Source: Pseudomonadota bacterium (GTDB lineage: Bacteria; Myxococcota; Myxococcia; Myxococcales; Myxococcaceae). Taken from it: a stretch of DNA of 12,454 bases. Where the stretch lies: positions 1 to 12,454 of the forward strand of contig JAFADT010000377.1 of assembly GCA_023424585.1 (NCBI GenBank), given 5' to 3'. The number at the start of each line of letters is the position of its first letter. Position 1 is the stretch's first letter. Shown in pieces: positions 1-6,077 of the stretch. Made by a program: the position numbers and the translations under genes. The notes under the pieces are model-generated. The model saw only the letters and a program-made list of their open reading frames with translations, was not told the origin of the DNA and did not search any database.

Positions 1-617
1 GCGCTGGCGCCCTTCACAACGCGGACGTGAAGAAGATGGAGCGCGCCGCGCTGGCGGTGCTGCTGCCCATGGTCAGCCGTGGCAGCAACGGCACCGAGAA
101 CATGATGACGGTGGGCAGCGCGTCGGACTTCCAACAGAAGTGGATGTGGCCGGAGGTGCTCACGAACAAGATCACGGGCACCGCCATTCCATACACCAAG
201 GTCACCATCTGCGGTCCGTTGAGCGGCGACCTGGGGGGCGCCTCCGGCGAGGTGGACTTCGACAACCCGGAGAAGATCACCAGCTCCGGCGATTGGAAGG
301 ACAGCCAGCGCTCCAAGCTGCGCATCCAGCTCACGTTCAACTACCGCATGGTCATCCCGTTCGCGGACGTGGTCATCTACAACATCGCGCGCGCGAAGGA
401 GCTGCCCTTCGTCCTCCGGCTGGGCAAGGAGGATGACCCCAGCCAGAAGGCGTTCCTCGAAAAGGACATGAACGCCTACGACGCGGCGGCGGGGCAGAAG
501 GTCTACGTGGTTCCCATCCGCGCCACCTACACCATGCGGATGCAGTCCAATCTCTATCTGGGCAAGAACAAGCTGCCGGAGAGCAACACATGCCTCTTCT
601 CGTTCCAGAACCAGTAG
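1..617 (+). CDS. TadE-like pilus assembly protein, C-terminal part (5' truncated)
   Basis: The reading frame is open to the left edge (first full codon at base 3) and continues upstream of the GTG at 27, reading AGALHNADVKKMERAAL, so the true start lies outside the window. About 204 residues are visible. There is no membrane helix in this part; the hydrophobic anchor expected of TadE proteins would be upstream. The stretch around bases 316-395 (LRIQLTFNYRMVIPFADVVIYN) resembles the beta-rich periplasmic end of TadE-like proteins, where a strand is followed by an 'iPF' motif. TadE proteins are inner-membrane-anchored pseudopilin-like subunits of the Tad pilus machine. Its 3' end overlaps the next gene by 28 bases, so the two are probably translationally coupled. 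The call rests on this weak motif plus the two clear Tad-type neighbours; an unrelated secreted protein remains possible. Confidence 0.6.
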   Translation, partial: AGALHNADVKKMERAALAVLLPMVSRGSNGTENMMTVGSASDFQQKWMWPEVLTNKITGTAIPYTKVTICGPLSGDLGGASGEVDFDNPEKITSSGDWKDSQRSKLRIQLTFNYRMVIPFADVVIYNIARAKELPFVLRLGKEDDPSQKAFLEKDMNAYDAAAGQKVYVVPIRATYTMRMQSNLYLGKNKLPESNTCLFSFQNQ

Positions 618-2179
618 CCGCCGCGCAGCATCCGCCTCGCCGCCGCCGGCGGCGCGCCCGGGGCCAGTCCATGGTCCTGGCGTGCCTGGCCTTCCTGGTG
701 TTGGCCCTGATGGTGATGCTGAGCTTCAACCTCAGCCACGCGCTGCGGCAGAAGATCAACCTGCAGCAGCACAGTGACACCATGGCCTACTCCATGGCCG
801 TCCTGGAGGCGCGAGCCCTCAACTACTACGCGGTCAGCAACAGGGCCATCGCCGCCTCCTACGTGGCGATGACCAGCATGCACGCGTACATGTCCACGGC
901 CAGCTTGACCTACGGCATGCTCAAGGCGTCGCAGAACAACTTCTACGTCATCATGGGCATGGAGTTCTTGGAGTGCTTCGCCTGTTGGCCTCCCTGCATC
1001 CAGCACTGCAAGGACGCCATCGAAGCCATCAAGATCGCCAACAAGTACTCCAAGAAGGCCAAGACATACGCGGACAACATCAAGGACCTGGACGGCCCCT
1101 TCGAAGACACGACCAAGGGACTGCAGAGACTCATCCAGGTCGTCAACGGCTCCCAGATAGCCACGCACGCCAAGGTCGTCGCGGCGGTCACGAGCGGCAG
1201 CTCCAGTGGCTTGAAGGAGCTGACGGAGTGGAACGCCAAGGGGGCATCGAACATCGCGGGCGCGGTGGGCGGCATGAACGCCAACGAGTTCAACTGCGTG
1301 GTGGACGGCATGCCGTGCATGGGCGGCGAGCCCAACGCCAAACAGGTCGCGGTCCAGAAGACGATGACGGAGATCGCCAACGCCAGCCGCCCCGGCTGGC
1401 CGGCGACCCGCGACGCGGGGGCGCTCATCTTCCCCCTCACCTTGCATCCCACCTTCCTGCAGGAGCTGACGAGCGACATCCCCGGGGAGGGCATCCACGC
1501 GCCCATTCCCTTCATCATGAAGAGCGCGGCGAGCATCGGGAAGGGCAAGAAGGACTGGAACCCCGTGGGCGGCGTCGGCATCCAGGGCACCACGGTGGTG
1601 TCGCGGGAGGACGGGGGTGCCATGGCCAACCAGTGGCGCCATGGAATCGGGCCGTTCATGCCTTTCGACGCGGAGGTCTACAGCGATGAGAACGGCGGCG
1701 GCCACACCCCGAAGCAGGGCCACAAGGACCAGCACGACTTCAAGCAGGTGGCCTCCAAGCCGCTGCTCTCCTGCATACCGCAGGGCCTCTGCTTCATGAA
1801 GTTCCGGGGCAACCCGCAGGCGGACGCGGACTACGGCCAGCCGCGCGTCTACAGCTATGTCACCAAGAGCCTGCGCTCGGGTGACCTCCAGAAGGCCCCC
1901 TGGGAGCTGACCTCGTCGGCGACGCTGAACTTCGAGCACGGCGCGCAGGGCACCGGCACCCTGACGCTCGCGGCAGACGAGGGCGCGGCGGTGTCCAAGG
2001 CGCTCGTCTACTACCACCGGCTGGGGCAGAACGGCTGGCAGGAGCAGCCCAATCTCTTCAACCCCTTCTGGCGCGCGAAGCTGCACCCGTTCAAGCCGGA
2101 GGAGGTGGCCAAGGTGCTGGCCGCCGCCGGCAACGCGGATGCAGCGCAGATCGCCGTGGCCAAGGACCTCAGCCTATGA
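590..2179 (+). CDS. TadG-like (Tad N-terminal domain) pilus assembly protein
   Basis: The product is 529 residues. A basic leader (five or more arginines, residues 17-24) leads into ARG-QSMV and a single hydrophobic helix at about residues 27-46. This is the layout of the TadE/G-like N-terminal domain, with likely cleavage or processing near Gly25. The segment after it (SHALRQKINLQQHSDTMAYSMAVLEARALNYYAVSNRAI) matches the conserved start of the TadG exported region, in which these proteins lose their pilin-like register and become amphipathic. The rest is a long periplasmic domain without a recognisable von Willebrand A domain. A cluster C129-x2-C132-x3-C136-x3-C140 and later Cys pairs suggest disulfides. 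The start at 590 is chosen because GGAGAG lies 6 nt upstream (578-583) and because it preserves the leader; the next in-frame ATG (671) would remove it. The role is presumably as a minor, membrane-anchored component of Tad pilus assembly. Confidence 0.75.
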   Translation: MPLLVPEPVAAAQHPPRRRRRRARGQSMVLACLAFLVLALMVMLSFNLSHALRQKINLQQHSDTMAYSMAVLEARALNYYAVSNRAIAASYVAMTSMHAYMSTASLTYGMLKASQNNFYVIMGMEFLECFACWPPCIQHCKDAIEAIKIANKYSKKAKTYADNIKDLDGPFEDTTKGLQRLIQVVNGSQIATHAKVVAAVTSGSSSGLKELTEWNAKGASNIAGAVGGMNANEFNCVVDGMPCMGGEPNAKQVAVQKTMTEIANASRPGWPATRDAGALIFPLTLHPTFLQELTSDIPGEGIHAPIPFIMKSAASIGKGKKDWNPVGGVGIQGTTVVSREDGGAMANQWRHGIGPFMPFDAEVYSDENGGGHTPKQGHKDQHDFKQVASKPLLSCIPQGLCFMKFRGNPQADADYGQPRVYSYVTKSLRSGDLQKAPWELTSSATLNFEHGAQGTGTLTLAADEGAAVSKALVYYHRLGQNGWQEQPNLFNPFWRAKLHPFKPEEVAKVLAAAGNADAAQIAVAKDLSL

Positions 2180-3297
2180 GCCGCCGCTCTCCTCAGCGCA
2201 GTGCCCGGGGCGCCGCTTCGGTGGAGATGGCCCTGAGCATGATCGTCTTCATCCCCATCTTCCTCTACGCCCTCTTCCTGGACGACCTCCTGCGCTACGC
2301 GCTGGATGCCCAGGAGGCGGCGGTGGCGACGGTCTGGGACTACACCATCCAGGACTGGGCGGAGAAGGCGAAGGGCGCGGGTGGCGGTGGGGATTACGGC
2401 AACTTCGGCCAGGTGCAGGGCTACGCGCGCCAGATGTACTGCGACCACGAATCCGGCGTGGACGACTACACGATGGAGGGCGGCAAGGCGCGCGACTGCT
2501 CGACGGAGGAGCACCACCAGCACGCGGCGCTGACCGCTCACCCCTGCTGGCTCAACCCAGGCGCCCAGCAGGTGGAGTGCACGGGGCCGGACAAGCAGGT
2601 GGGCCTGATGGGGGTTCCCATTGAGAGCAGCTACGCGGACGAGTTCAACCACGGCGGCCTCATCAAGTGTTCGGCGCGCATCGGCGTGCAGAACTACATG
2701 CTGAACCAGGACGTCTTCTCCGAGTTCTCCAACGAGGTGCCCCTCGCCAAGGACATGCAGGACAAGGGCAGCAGCATCCACGGCAACGCCAGTCACAGCA
2801 ACGGTCAGACCGCCTACCTGCTGCCCATGGAGCAGATGTCCATCATCGCCGACCCCTGGGCCATCAACGAGGACCTGAACATCCGCCCGGGCCAGAAGAG
2901 CGGGTTCAGCGGTGGCAACGACGCCTTCTACCGGGGCGTGACGAACGTCTACGCGAACAAGACGAACCCCGGCTTCCTCACGATGAACACAGCCGCCACC
3001 CAGTTCTTCTCCGACGCGATGAGCAACAACCTGCTCAGCCCCGCGCTCGTGGCCCCCCTCGTCACCCCGGTATCCGTAGGCGGCGCGCTCGAGCTCGGGG
3101 ACAACCCGCGGACGCCCAACGTCGCCATCAAGCCGCAGACGGGCTCAGGCAACCCGTCCGAGAAGATCAAGCAGGCCGGCCACTCCGAGTACTACTTCAA
3201 CACCGAGTGGCGAGACTGGGACCGGAACGCGCCCGAGAAGAGCTTCAAGGCCCGGGGCAACAACTACATGGGCTGCAAGAGCGCCGAGTCCTGCTGA
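2176..3297 (+). CDS. TadE-like pilus assembly protein
   Basis: The product is 373 residues and starts in an ATGA overlap with the preceding stop. The N-terminus has an arginine-rich leader (residues 3-11), then ARG-AASVEMA with Glu at +5 after Gly12, followed by a hydrophobic helix at about residues 16-36. This is the classic TadE layout: a type IV-prepilin-like signal with Glu+5 processed by a TadV-type peptidase. The exported part is about 330 residues, roughly twice that of a typical TadE, and has seven cysteines (for example MYCDHE, ARDCSTE, AHPCWLN and the C-terminal GCKSAESC), consistent with a disulfide-stabilised periplasmic or surface domain. I do not recognise the C-terminal domain. 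It is probably cotranscribed with the genes on either side; the next gene begins in a TGATG overlap. Confidence 0.75.
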   Translation: MSRRSPQRSARGAASVEMALSMIVFIPIFLYALFLDDLLRYALDAQEAAVATVWDYTIQDWAEKAKGAGGGGDYGNFGQVQGYARQMYCDHESGVDDYTMEGGKARDCSTEEHHQHAALTAHPCWLNPGAQQVECTGPDKQVGLMGVPIESSYADEFNHGGLIKCSARIGVQNYMLNQDVFSEFSNEVPLAKDMQDKGSSIHGNASHSNGQTAYLLPMEQMSIIADPWAINEDLNIRPGQKSGFSGGNDAFYRGVTNVYANKTNPGFLTMNTAATQFFSDAMSNNLLSPALVAPLVTPVSVGGALELGDNPRTPNVAIKPQTGSGNPSEKIKQAGHSEYYFNTEWRDWDRNAPEKSFKARGNNYMGCKSAESC

Positions 3298-4157
3298 TGG
3301 CGGAGCGTTCGAAGTGGGCGGGCCGGGCCGTGGCCCTGCTGGTGGCGGTCGCGGTGGTGGGGGCCTTCCTGGGCGTCGCGATGGAAGACGTCATCTACGG
3401 GAACGCGCCCACGGAGCTGGAGGAGGCGGAGATCCGGGCGAACGCGGAGCTTCCCCCCGTCCCCTCGGGCAGGCGCTCCGAGGCGGAGGAGGCCATCCTC
3501 GCGCGGGCGCTGGTGCACTTCCCGCCCTACCCGAACGCGAGCAGCCGCCCCGAGGTGCTGGCCGCGGACTACCTGGGCCCGGAAGCGCCCATCGCCGTGG
3601 CCTGGTTCACCACGAAGGACAAGCCCCGGCAGGTGCTGGCCCACTACCGGGAGCTGCTCCTGGAGAAGGGCCTGCCCGTGTTGCAGGACGACTACGGCGA
3701 GAACGGCGGCTACGTGGGCTACTGGAGCCCGGTGAGCGAGGAGGTCCGGCTGGTCTCGGTGCTGTACCAGGATGGCGAGAGCGTGGTGTTCGTGTCGGCG
3801 GGGCAGGTGGCCCCGGCCTTGCGAAACAAGCGTCCGCCGCCCGCCTGGATGCCCGTGCCCATGACCGCGGTGGACCCCCAGGTGCTCACCCTGCGGCTGG
3901 AAGGGCTCACCCAGTACCAGGTGGCGGGCGTGTCCACGGAAGGCACGTTGGTCGAGGCGGAGTCCGCGTGGCGCGAGACGCTGCGTTCCCGGGGCTGGCA
4001 GATGGGGCCGTCCACGGAAGGGCAGGGCGAGGTCGTGGCCTTCGAGGTCAGTCACGAGGGGATGCGGGGGCAGCTGAGCCTGCGCCGGCCCCAACTGCTG
4101 CAGCCGGGCGTGGAGTTCAACCTGTCGCTGATGCAGCGAGGCAATGACGCCCCGTGA
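3297..4157 (+). CDS. Membrane-anchored protein of unknown function in the Tad gene cluster
   Basis: The product is 286 residues. I chose the ATG at 3297 because it forms a TGATG stop/start overlap with the upstream gene; the frame is open far upstream, but only as a shadow of that gene. A short positive N-terminus precedes one hydrophobic segment (residues 11-29, AVALLVAVAVVGAFLGVAM) with no lipobox cysteine, so it is either a signal anchor or an uncleaved inner-membrane helix. The periplasmic part seems to contain two related alpha/beta units. One, at about residues 60-168, has VAWFTTKDKPRQVLAHYREL followed by a Gly and strands; the other, at about 196-286, has QYQVAGVSTEGTLVEAESAWRETL followed by RGW and strands. 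Each reads as strand, helix with an aromatic-Arg-Glu motif, then beta hairpins. The function is unknown. Its position between TadE-like and pilin-like genes suggests a role in pilus assembly or its envelope anchoring. Confidence 0.7.
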   Translation: MAERSKWAGRAVALLVAVAVVGAFLGVAMEDVIYGNAPTELEEAEIRANAELPPVPSGRRSEAEEAILARALVHFPPYPNASSRPEVLAADYLGPEAPIAVAWFTTKDKPRQVLAHYRELLLEKGLPVLQDDYGENGGYVGYWSPVSEEVRLVSVLYQDGESVVFVSAGQVAPALRNKRPPPAWMPVPMTAVDPQVLTLRLEGLTQYQVAGVSTEGTLVEAESAWRETLRSRGWQMGPSTEGQGEVVAFEVSHEGMRGQLSLRRPQLLQPGVEFNLSLMQRGNDAP

Positions 4158-4166
4158 TGGGGCGCG

Positions 4167-4173
4167 AAGGGAG
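4167..4173 (+). promoter_or_regulatory. Ribosome binding site deciding the start of the Cys-rich protein
   Basis: AAGGGAG lies 6 nt before the ATG at 4180. This favours 4180 over the in-frame ATG at 4144, which lies inside the preceding gene and would place 12 hydrophilic residues ahead of the signal peptide. Confidence 0.7.
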
Positions 4174-4179
4174 TCCGCG

Positions 4180-4464
4180 ATGAAGCACTTCATGACATGG
4201 GTTCGGGCCGCGCTGGTCTCCGGGGTGGTGTTGGCGGGGCCGGTGGCCTCGGCGGCCCTGCCCTCGTGCCTCAAGGGCTGCGAGGCAGACGCCAAGCAGT
4301 GCAAGACCATCTGTCAGAAGTACGCGGGCCCCAAGGGCGCGCCCTCCTGTGCCACCGAGTGTGGCAAGGCGCGTGAGCAGTGCATCAACGCCTGCCGCGA
4401 CGAAGCCGCGGGCCGGGAGTCGTCGCGGCGCGAGCAGAAGGAGGGGCGCGATGAGGAGCAGTGA
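4180..4464 (+). CDS. Small secreted protein with two CX3C-X6-CX3C cysteine blocks
   Basis: The product is 94 residues. Residues 1-25 form a Sec signal peptide (KHFMTW, a hydrophobic core, then VASA) with likely cleavage after ASA at 25. The mature part has exactly eight cysteines: C30, C34, C41, C45 and C57, C61, C68, C72. The two blocks have identical spacing, CX3C-X6-CX3C, and both end before a charged segment. In a helix the four cysteines of each block fall on one face, so the simplest model is an antiparallel helical hairpin held by disulfides across the two helices, or a cysteine-lined metal site. The highly charged tail (residues 73-94, RDEAAGRESSRREQKEG) is probably disordered. I do not recognise a named family. 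The gene begins 22 nt after the preceding stop and overlaps the following prepilin gene by 14 bases, which ties it to the Tad cluster. Confidence 0.8.
   Translation: MKHFMTWVRAALVSGVVLAGPVASAALPSCLKGCEADAKQCKTICQKYAGPKGAPSCATECGKAREQCINACRDEAAGRESSRREQKEGRDEEQ
4438..4446 (+). promoter_or_regulatory. Strong ribosome binding site of the Flp-like prepilin
   Basis: AAGGAGGGG sits inside the end of the upstream gene, with the AGGAGG core 6 nt before the ATG at 4451. It fixes the start there rather than at the in-frame codon at 4349, which would add 34 residues of shadow sequence. Confidence 0.8.
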
Positions 4465-4630
4465 GCCACGGCGGCTCGCCCGGGGCCAGGCGATGGTGGA
4501 GTACAGCGTCGTGATCGCGGCGCTGTTCGGCTTCACCGTGTTCGGCTGGCCCTTCCTGGTCGCCCTCATCAACGGGCTGCACAAGTACTTCCACTCCGTC
4601 TACTACGTCATCCAGTCGCCCATCCCCTGA
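4451..4630 (+). CDS. Flp-like class III prepilin (small Tad pilin or pseudopilin)
   Basis: The product is 59 residues, in the size range of Flp pilins. A 12-residue basic leader (MRSSEPRRLARG) is followed by QAMVEYSVVIAALFGFTVFGWPFLVAL. If cleaved after Gly12, Glu is at +5 and Tyr at +6, which is the hallmark of Flp prepilins cut by the TadV/CpaA peptidase. One hydrophobic helix (about residues 19-40) forms the pilin core, and a short aromatic tail (HKYFHSVYYVIQ) ends the protein. Differences from standard Flp are a Gly-Trp-Pro inside the helix and the aromatic tail, so it may be a minor pilin rather than the main fibre subunit. The gene overlaps the Cys-rich gene by 14 bases and is the last of the cluster before a convergent gene. 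Confidence 0.75.
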   Translation: MRSSEPRRLARGQAMVEYSVVIAALFGFTVFGWPFLVALINGLHKYFHSVYYVIQSPIP

Positions 4631-4665
4631 CGCGGGGACGGGCGGCCGGGGCGGGTGACGTTCGC

Positions 4666-5865
4666 TCAGGGCTTCACGGTGGTGACGAACACCGCCTTGC
4701 CGCCCTCCACCTTCATCACCACGGCCTGCTTCACCGCGTCGCGGTTGGCGTCCAGGTTGATGGTGCCCGCCACGCCCGGGAAGTCCTTCGTCGCCGCGAT
4801 GGCGTCGCGCAGCGCGGGGCCGGAGGTGTCCGGCGCGCGCTTCATCGCGTCCACCAGCAGGCGCGCGGCGTCGTACGCCAGCACCGCCACGCTGTCCGGC
4901 ACCGCGCCGTAGGCGGACCTGTACTTCTTGAGGAAGTTCTGCACGACGGGGTCGGGGTTGTCCGGCGAGTAGTGGTTGGAGAAGTAGCTGCCCTCCAGCG
5001 CGGAGCCGCCCAGCTCGTACAGCTTGTCCGAGTCCCAGCCGTCACCGCCCAACAGCGGCACGCGCAGGCCCACCTCGCGCGCCTGCCGCGCGATGATGCC
5101 CACGTCCGTGTAGTAGCCCGGGACGAACACCGCCTCCGGCTTCATGTTCTTGATGGACGTCAGCTGCGCGCGGAAGTCCGTGTCGCCCTTGGAGTAGCTC
5201 TCGTTGCCGGTGATGGTGCCGCCGAGCTCCTTGAACTTCTGGTTGAAGACGTCCGCCAGCCCCACGGAGAAGGCGCTCTTGTTGTCCGTGAGCACCGCCA
5301 CCTTGGACAGCTTCAGGTTCTCCCGCGCGAACTTCGCCATCACCAGGCCCTGGAACGGGTCGATGAAGCAGACGCGGAAGATGTAGTCGCCCTTCTTCGT
5401 CACCTCCGGGCTGGTAGAGGTGGGGGTGATCATGGGCACCTTCGCCGCCTGCGCCTTGTCCGCCATGGCCATGGACACGGACGACGCGGCCTCGCCCAGC
5501 AGGGCCACCACCTTGTCCTGCGCGATGAGCCGCGTGGCGGCCTGGGCGCCTTCCTCCGGCCGGCCCTGGCTGTCGTAGACGCGCACCACCAGCTTCTGGC
5601 CGCGCACGCCGCCCGCGGCGTTGGCCTCCTGTAGCGCCAGGTCGATGCCGTTGCGCGCGGAGATGCCGAAGGTGGCCTCGGAGCCGGTGAGGCTGCCCAC
5701 CTCGCCGATGAGGATGCTGCCCTCCGGCGGAGGCCCCGGCGGGGCGGCGGTGGCGCCGCCCTCTTGCGCGGCGGGCGCGGGGGCCGGGGCCGGGGCGGAC
5801 TTCTTCTCACAGCCCGCCAGGGCCATGGCCAGCGCGGTGAGCAGGAGGGGGAGGGAACGGCGCAT
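4666..5865 (-). CDS. ABC transporter substrate-binding lipoprotein, branched-chain amino acid (LivJ/LivK) type
   Basis: The product is 399 residues. The N-terminus is a lipoprotein signal (MRRSLPLLLTALAMALAGC) with lipobox LAG-C19, followed by a Pro/Ala/Gly-rich linker to about residue 50 and a type I periplasmic binding fold (Peripla_BP_6). Family marks include ILIGEVGSLTG near residue 52, GIDLALQEANAAGGVRGQKL, the Ser/Thr pair in MITPTSTSPEVT, FRVCFIDPFQG, and GYYTDVGIIARQAREVG. It would be anchored to a membrane facing the periplasm and capture a small ligand such as leucine, isoleucine or valine, an amide or a related compound; the exact ligand cannot be read from sequence. The start has GAGGAG 8 nt upstream (5874-5879 on the opposite strand). 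No permease or ATPase gene lies next to it. It converges on the Tad cluster with 35 nt between stops and diverges from the SUF operon. Confidence 0.9.
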   Translation of the reverse strand: MRRSLPLLLTALAMALAGCEKKSAPAPAPAPAAQEGGATAAPPGPPPEGSILIGEVGSLTGSEATFGISARNGIDLALQEANAAGGVRGQKLVVRVYDSQGRPEEGAQAATRLIAQDKVVALLGEAASSVSMAMADKAQAAKVPMITPTSTSPEVTKKGDYIFRVCFIDPFQGLVMAKFARENLKLSKVAVLTDNKSAFSVGLADVFNQKFKELGGTITGNESYSKGDTDFRAQLTSIKNMKPEAVFVPGYYTDVGIIARQAREVGLRVPLLGGDGWDSDKLYELGGSALEGSYFSNHYSPDNPDPVVQNFLKKYRSAYGAVPDSVAVLAYDAARLLVDAMKRAPDTSGPALRDAIAATKDFPGVAGTINLDANRDAVKQAVVMKVEGGKAVFVTTVKP

Positions 5866-5993
5866 CGGTGAGGCTCCTCGGAGGGCAGGCGGACACGGAG
5901 AGAGGGCGGCCCCACCCTAGCTTGCCCGGGGGAGTGCGGCGAACCCGCACCCGACGTGACGGGCAGGGGAGCGCTCTGGATGCGCTTCCGGAT

Positions 5994-6028
5994 TTGAATG
6001 TGGACTGCGGAGGTCCACATTACATAAG
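5994..6028 (+). promoter_or_regulatory. Possible promoter of the SUF operon
   Basis: Two weak sigma70-like readings are possible. One is TTGAAT (5994-5999) with ACATTA (6017-6022) at a 17-nt spacing; the other is TGGACT (6001-6006) with CATAAG (6023-6028) at a 16-nt spacing. Either one places the polymerase contact sites over the 25-bp palindrome, which fits repression by steric block. The match to consensus is modest, and the promoter is inferred mainly from position and base composition. Confidence 0.35.
5997..6021. promoter_or_regulatory. Perfect 9-bp inverted repeat, likely operator for the Rrf2-family regulator
   Basis: AATGTGGAC, a 7-nt spacer, then GTCCACATT: both arms match perfectly over 9 bp. 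The total length of 25 bp and the placing of the GAC and GTC cores parallel the type 1 (cluster-bound) IscR site of E. coli, which also has a GACT...AGTC core within 25 bp. The site lies 57 nt ahead of the regulator's start codon and over the likely promoter. Autoregulation of the operon by the encoded Rrf2 protein is the natural inference; direct proof is absent. Confidence 0.65.
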
Positions 6029-6062
6029 AGGCCGTCGCGGGCATCGGGCCCGCGACAGCCTC
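6028..6062 (+). other. 35-nt leader hairpin abutting the regulator's ribosome binding site
   Basis: GAGGC (6028-6032) pairs with GCCTC (6058-6062), then after one C-A mismatch GTCGCGGGC (6034-6042) pairs with GCCCGCGAC (6048-6056), leaving a 5-nt loop ATCGG. That is 14 base pairs with one mismatch. The ribosome binding site GGGAGA begins at the next base. No T-run follows, so this is not a standard terminator. If transcription starts at about 6029, as one promoter reading gives, the hairpin would be the extreme 5' end of the suf mRNA. Confidence 0.6.
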
Positions 6063-6077
6063 GGGAGACACCCACTC

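Larger units (their letters stand above)
5866..6077. promoter_or_regulatory. Divergent control region between the binding lipoprotein and the SUF operon
   Basis: These 212 bases contain no gene. They hold the ribosome binding site of the left-going lipoprotein gene (5874-5879), a short inverted repeat GTGCGG-N5-CCGCAC (5934-5950) that may be chance in such GC-rich DNA, the 25-bp palindrome (5997-6021), the leader hairpin (6028-6062), and the ribosome binding site GGGAGA (6063-6068), 9 nt before the regulator's ATG. The patch 5992-6027 is clearly richer in A and T than its surroundings, as expected for a promoter. No convincing promoter for the lipoprotein gene could be picked out. Confidence 0.7.

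Noticed and set aside
554..2086. 510-codon minus-strand open frame opposite the TadG-like gene
   Set aside because: It is an antisense shadow: low-complexity Arg/His/Val/Leu composition, no domain, and it lies entirely opposite a gene with a convincing leader and membrane helix.
3264..4310. 348-codon minus-strand open frame
   Set aside because: It lies opposite the membrane-anchored protein and the Cys-rich gene, both of which have proper starts, signal or anchor segments and operon overlaps.
4349..4450. Longer start for the Flp-like prepilin
   Set aside because: It would add 34 residues overlapping the Cys-rich gene; the strong ribosome binding site and short basic leader support 4451.
4624..4637. 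CCCC-N6-GGGG as a terminator between the prepilin gene and the convergent lipoprotein gene
   Set aside because: A 4-bp stem with no T-run is expected by chance in DNA this rich in G and C.
5934..5950. GTGCGG-N5-CCGCAC as an operator of the lipoprotein gene
   Set aside because: Six matching G/C-heavy bases are not significant here without conservation; noted only inside the control region entry.
5868..6077. Upstream extension of the Rrf2 regulator to base 5868
   Set aside because: The extension would translate the palindrome and the hairpin, the family starts at MLRMSK, and a ribosome binding site precedes 6078.
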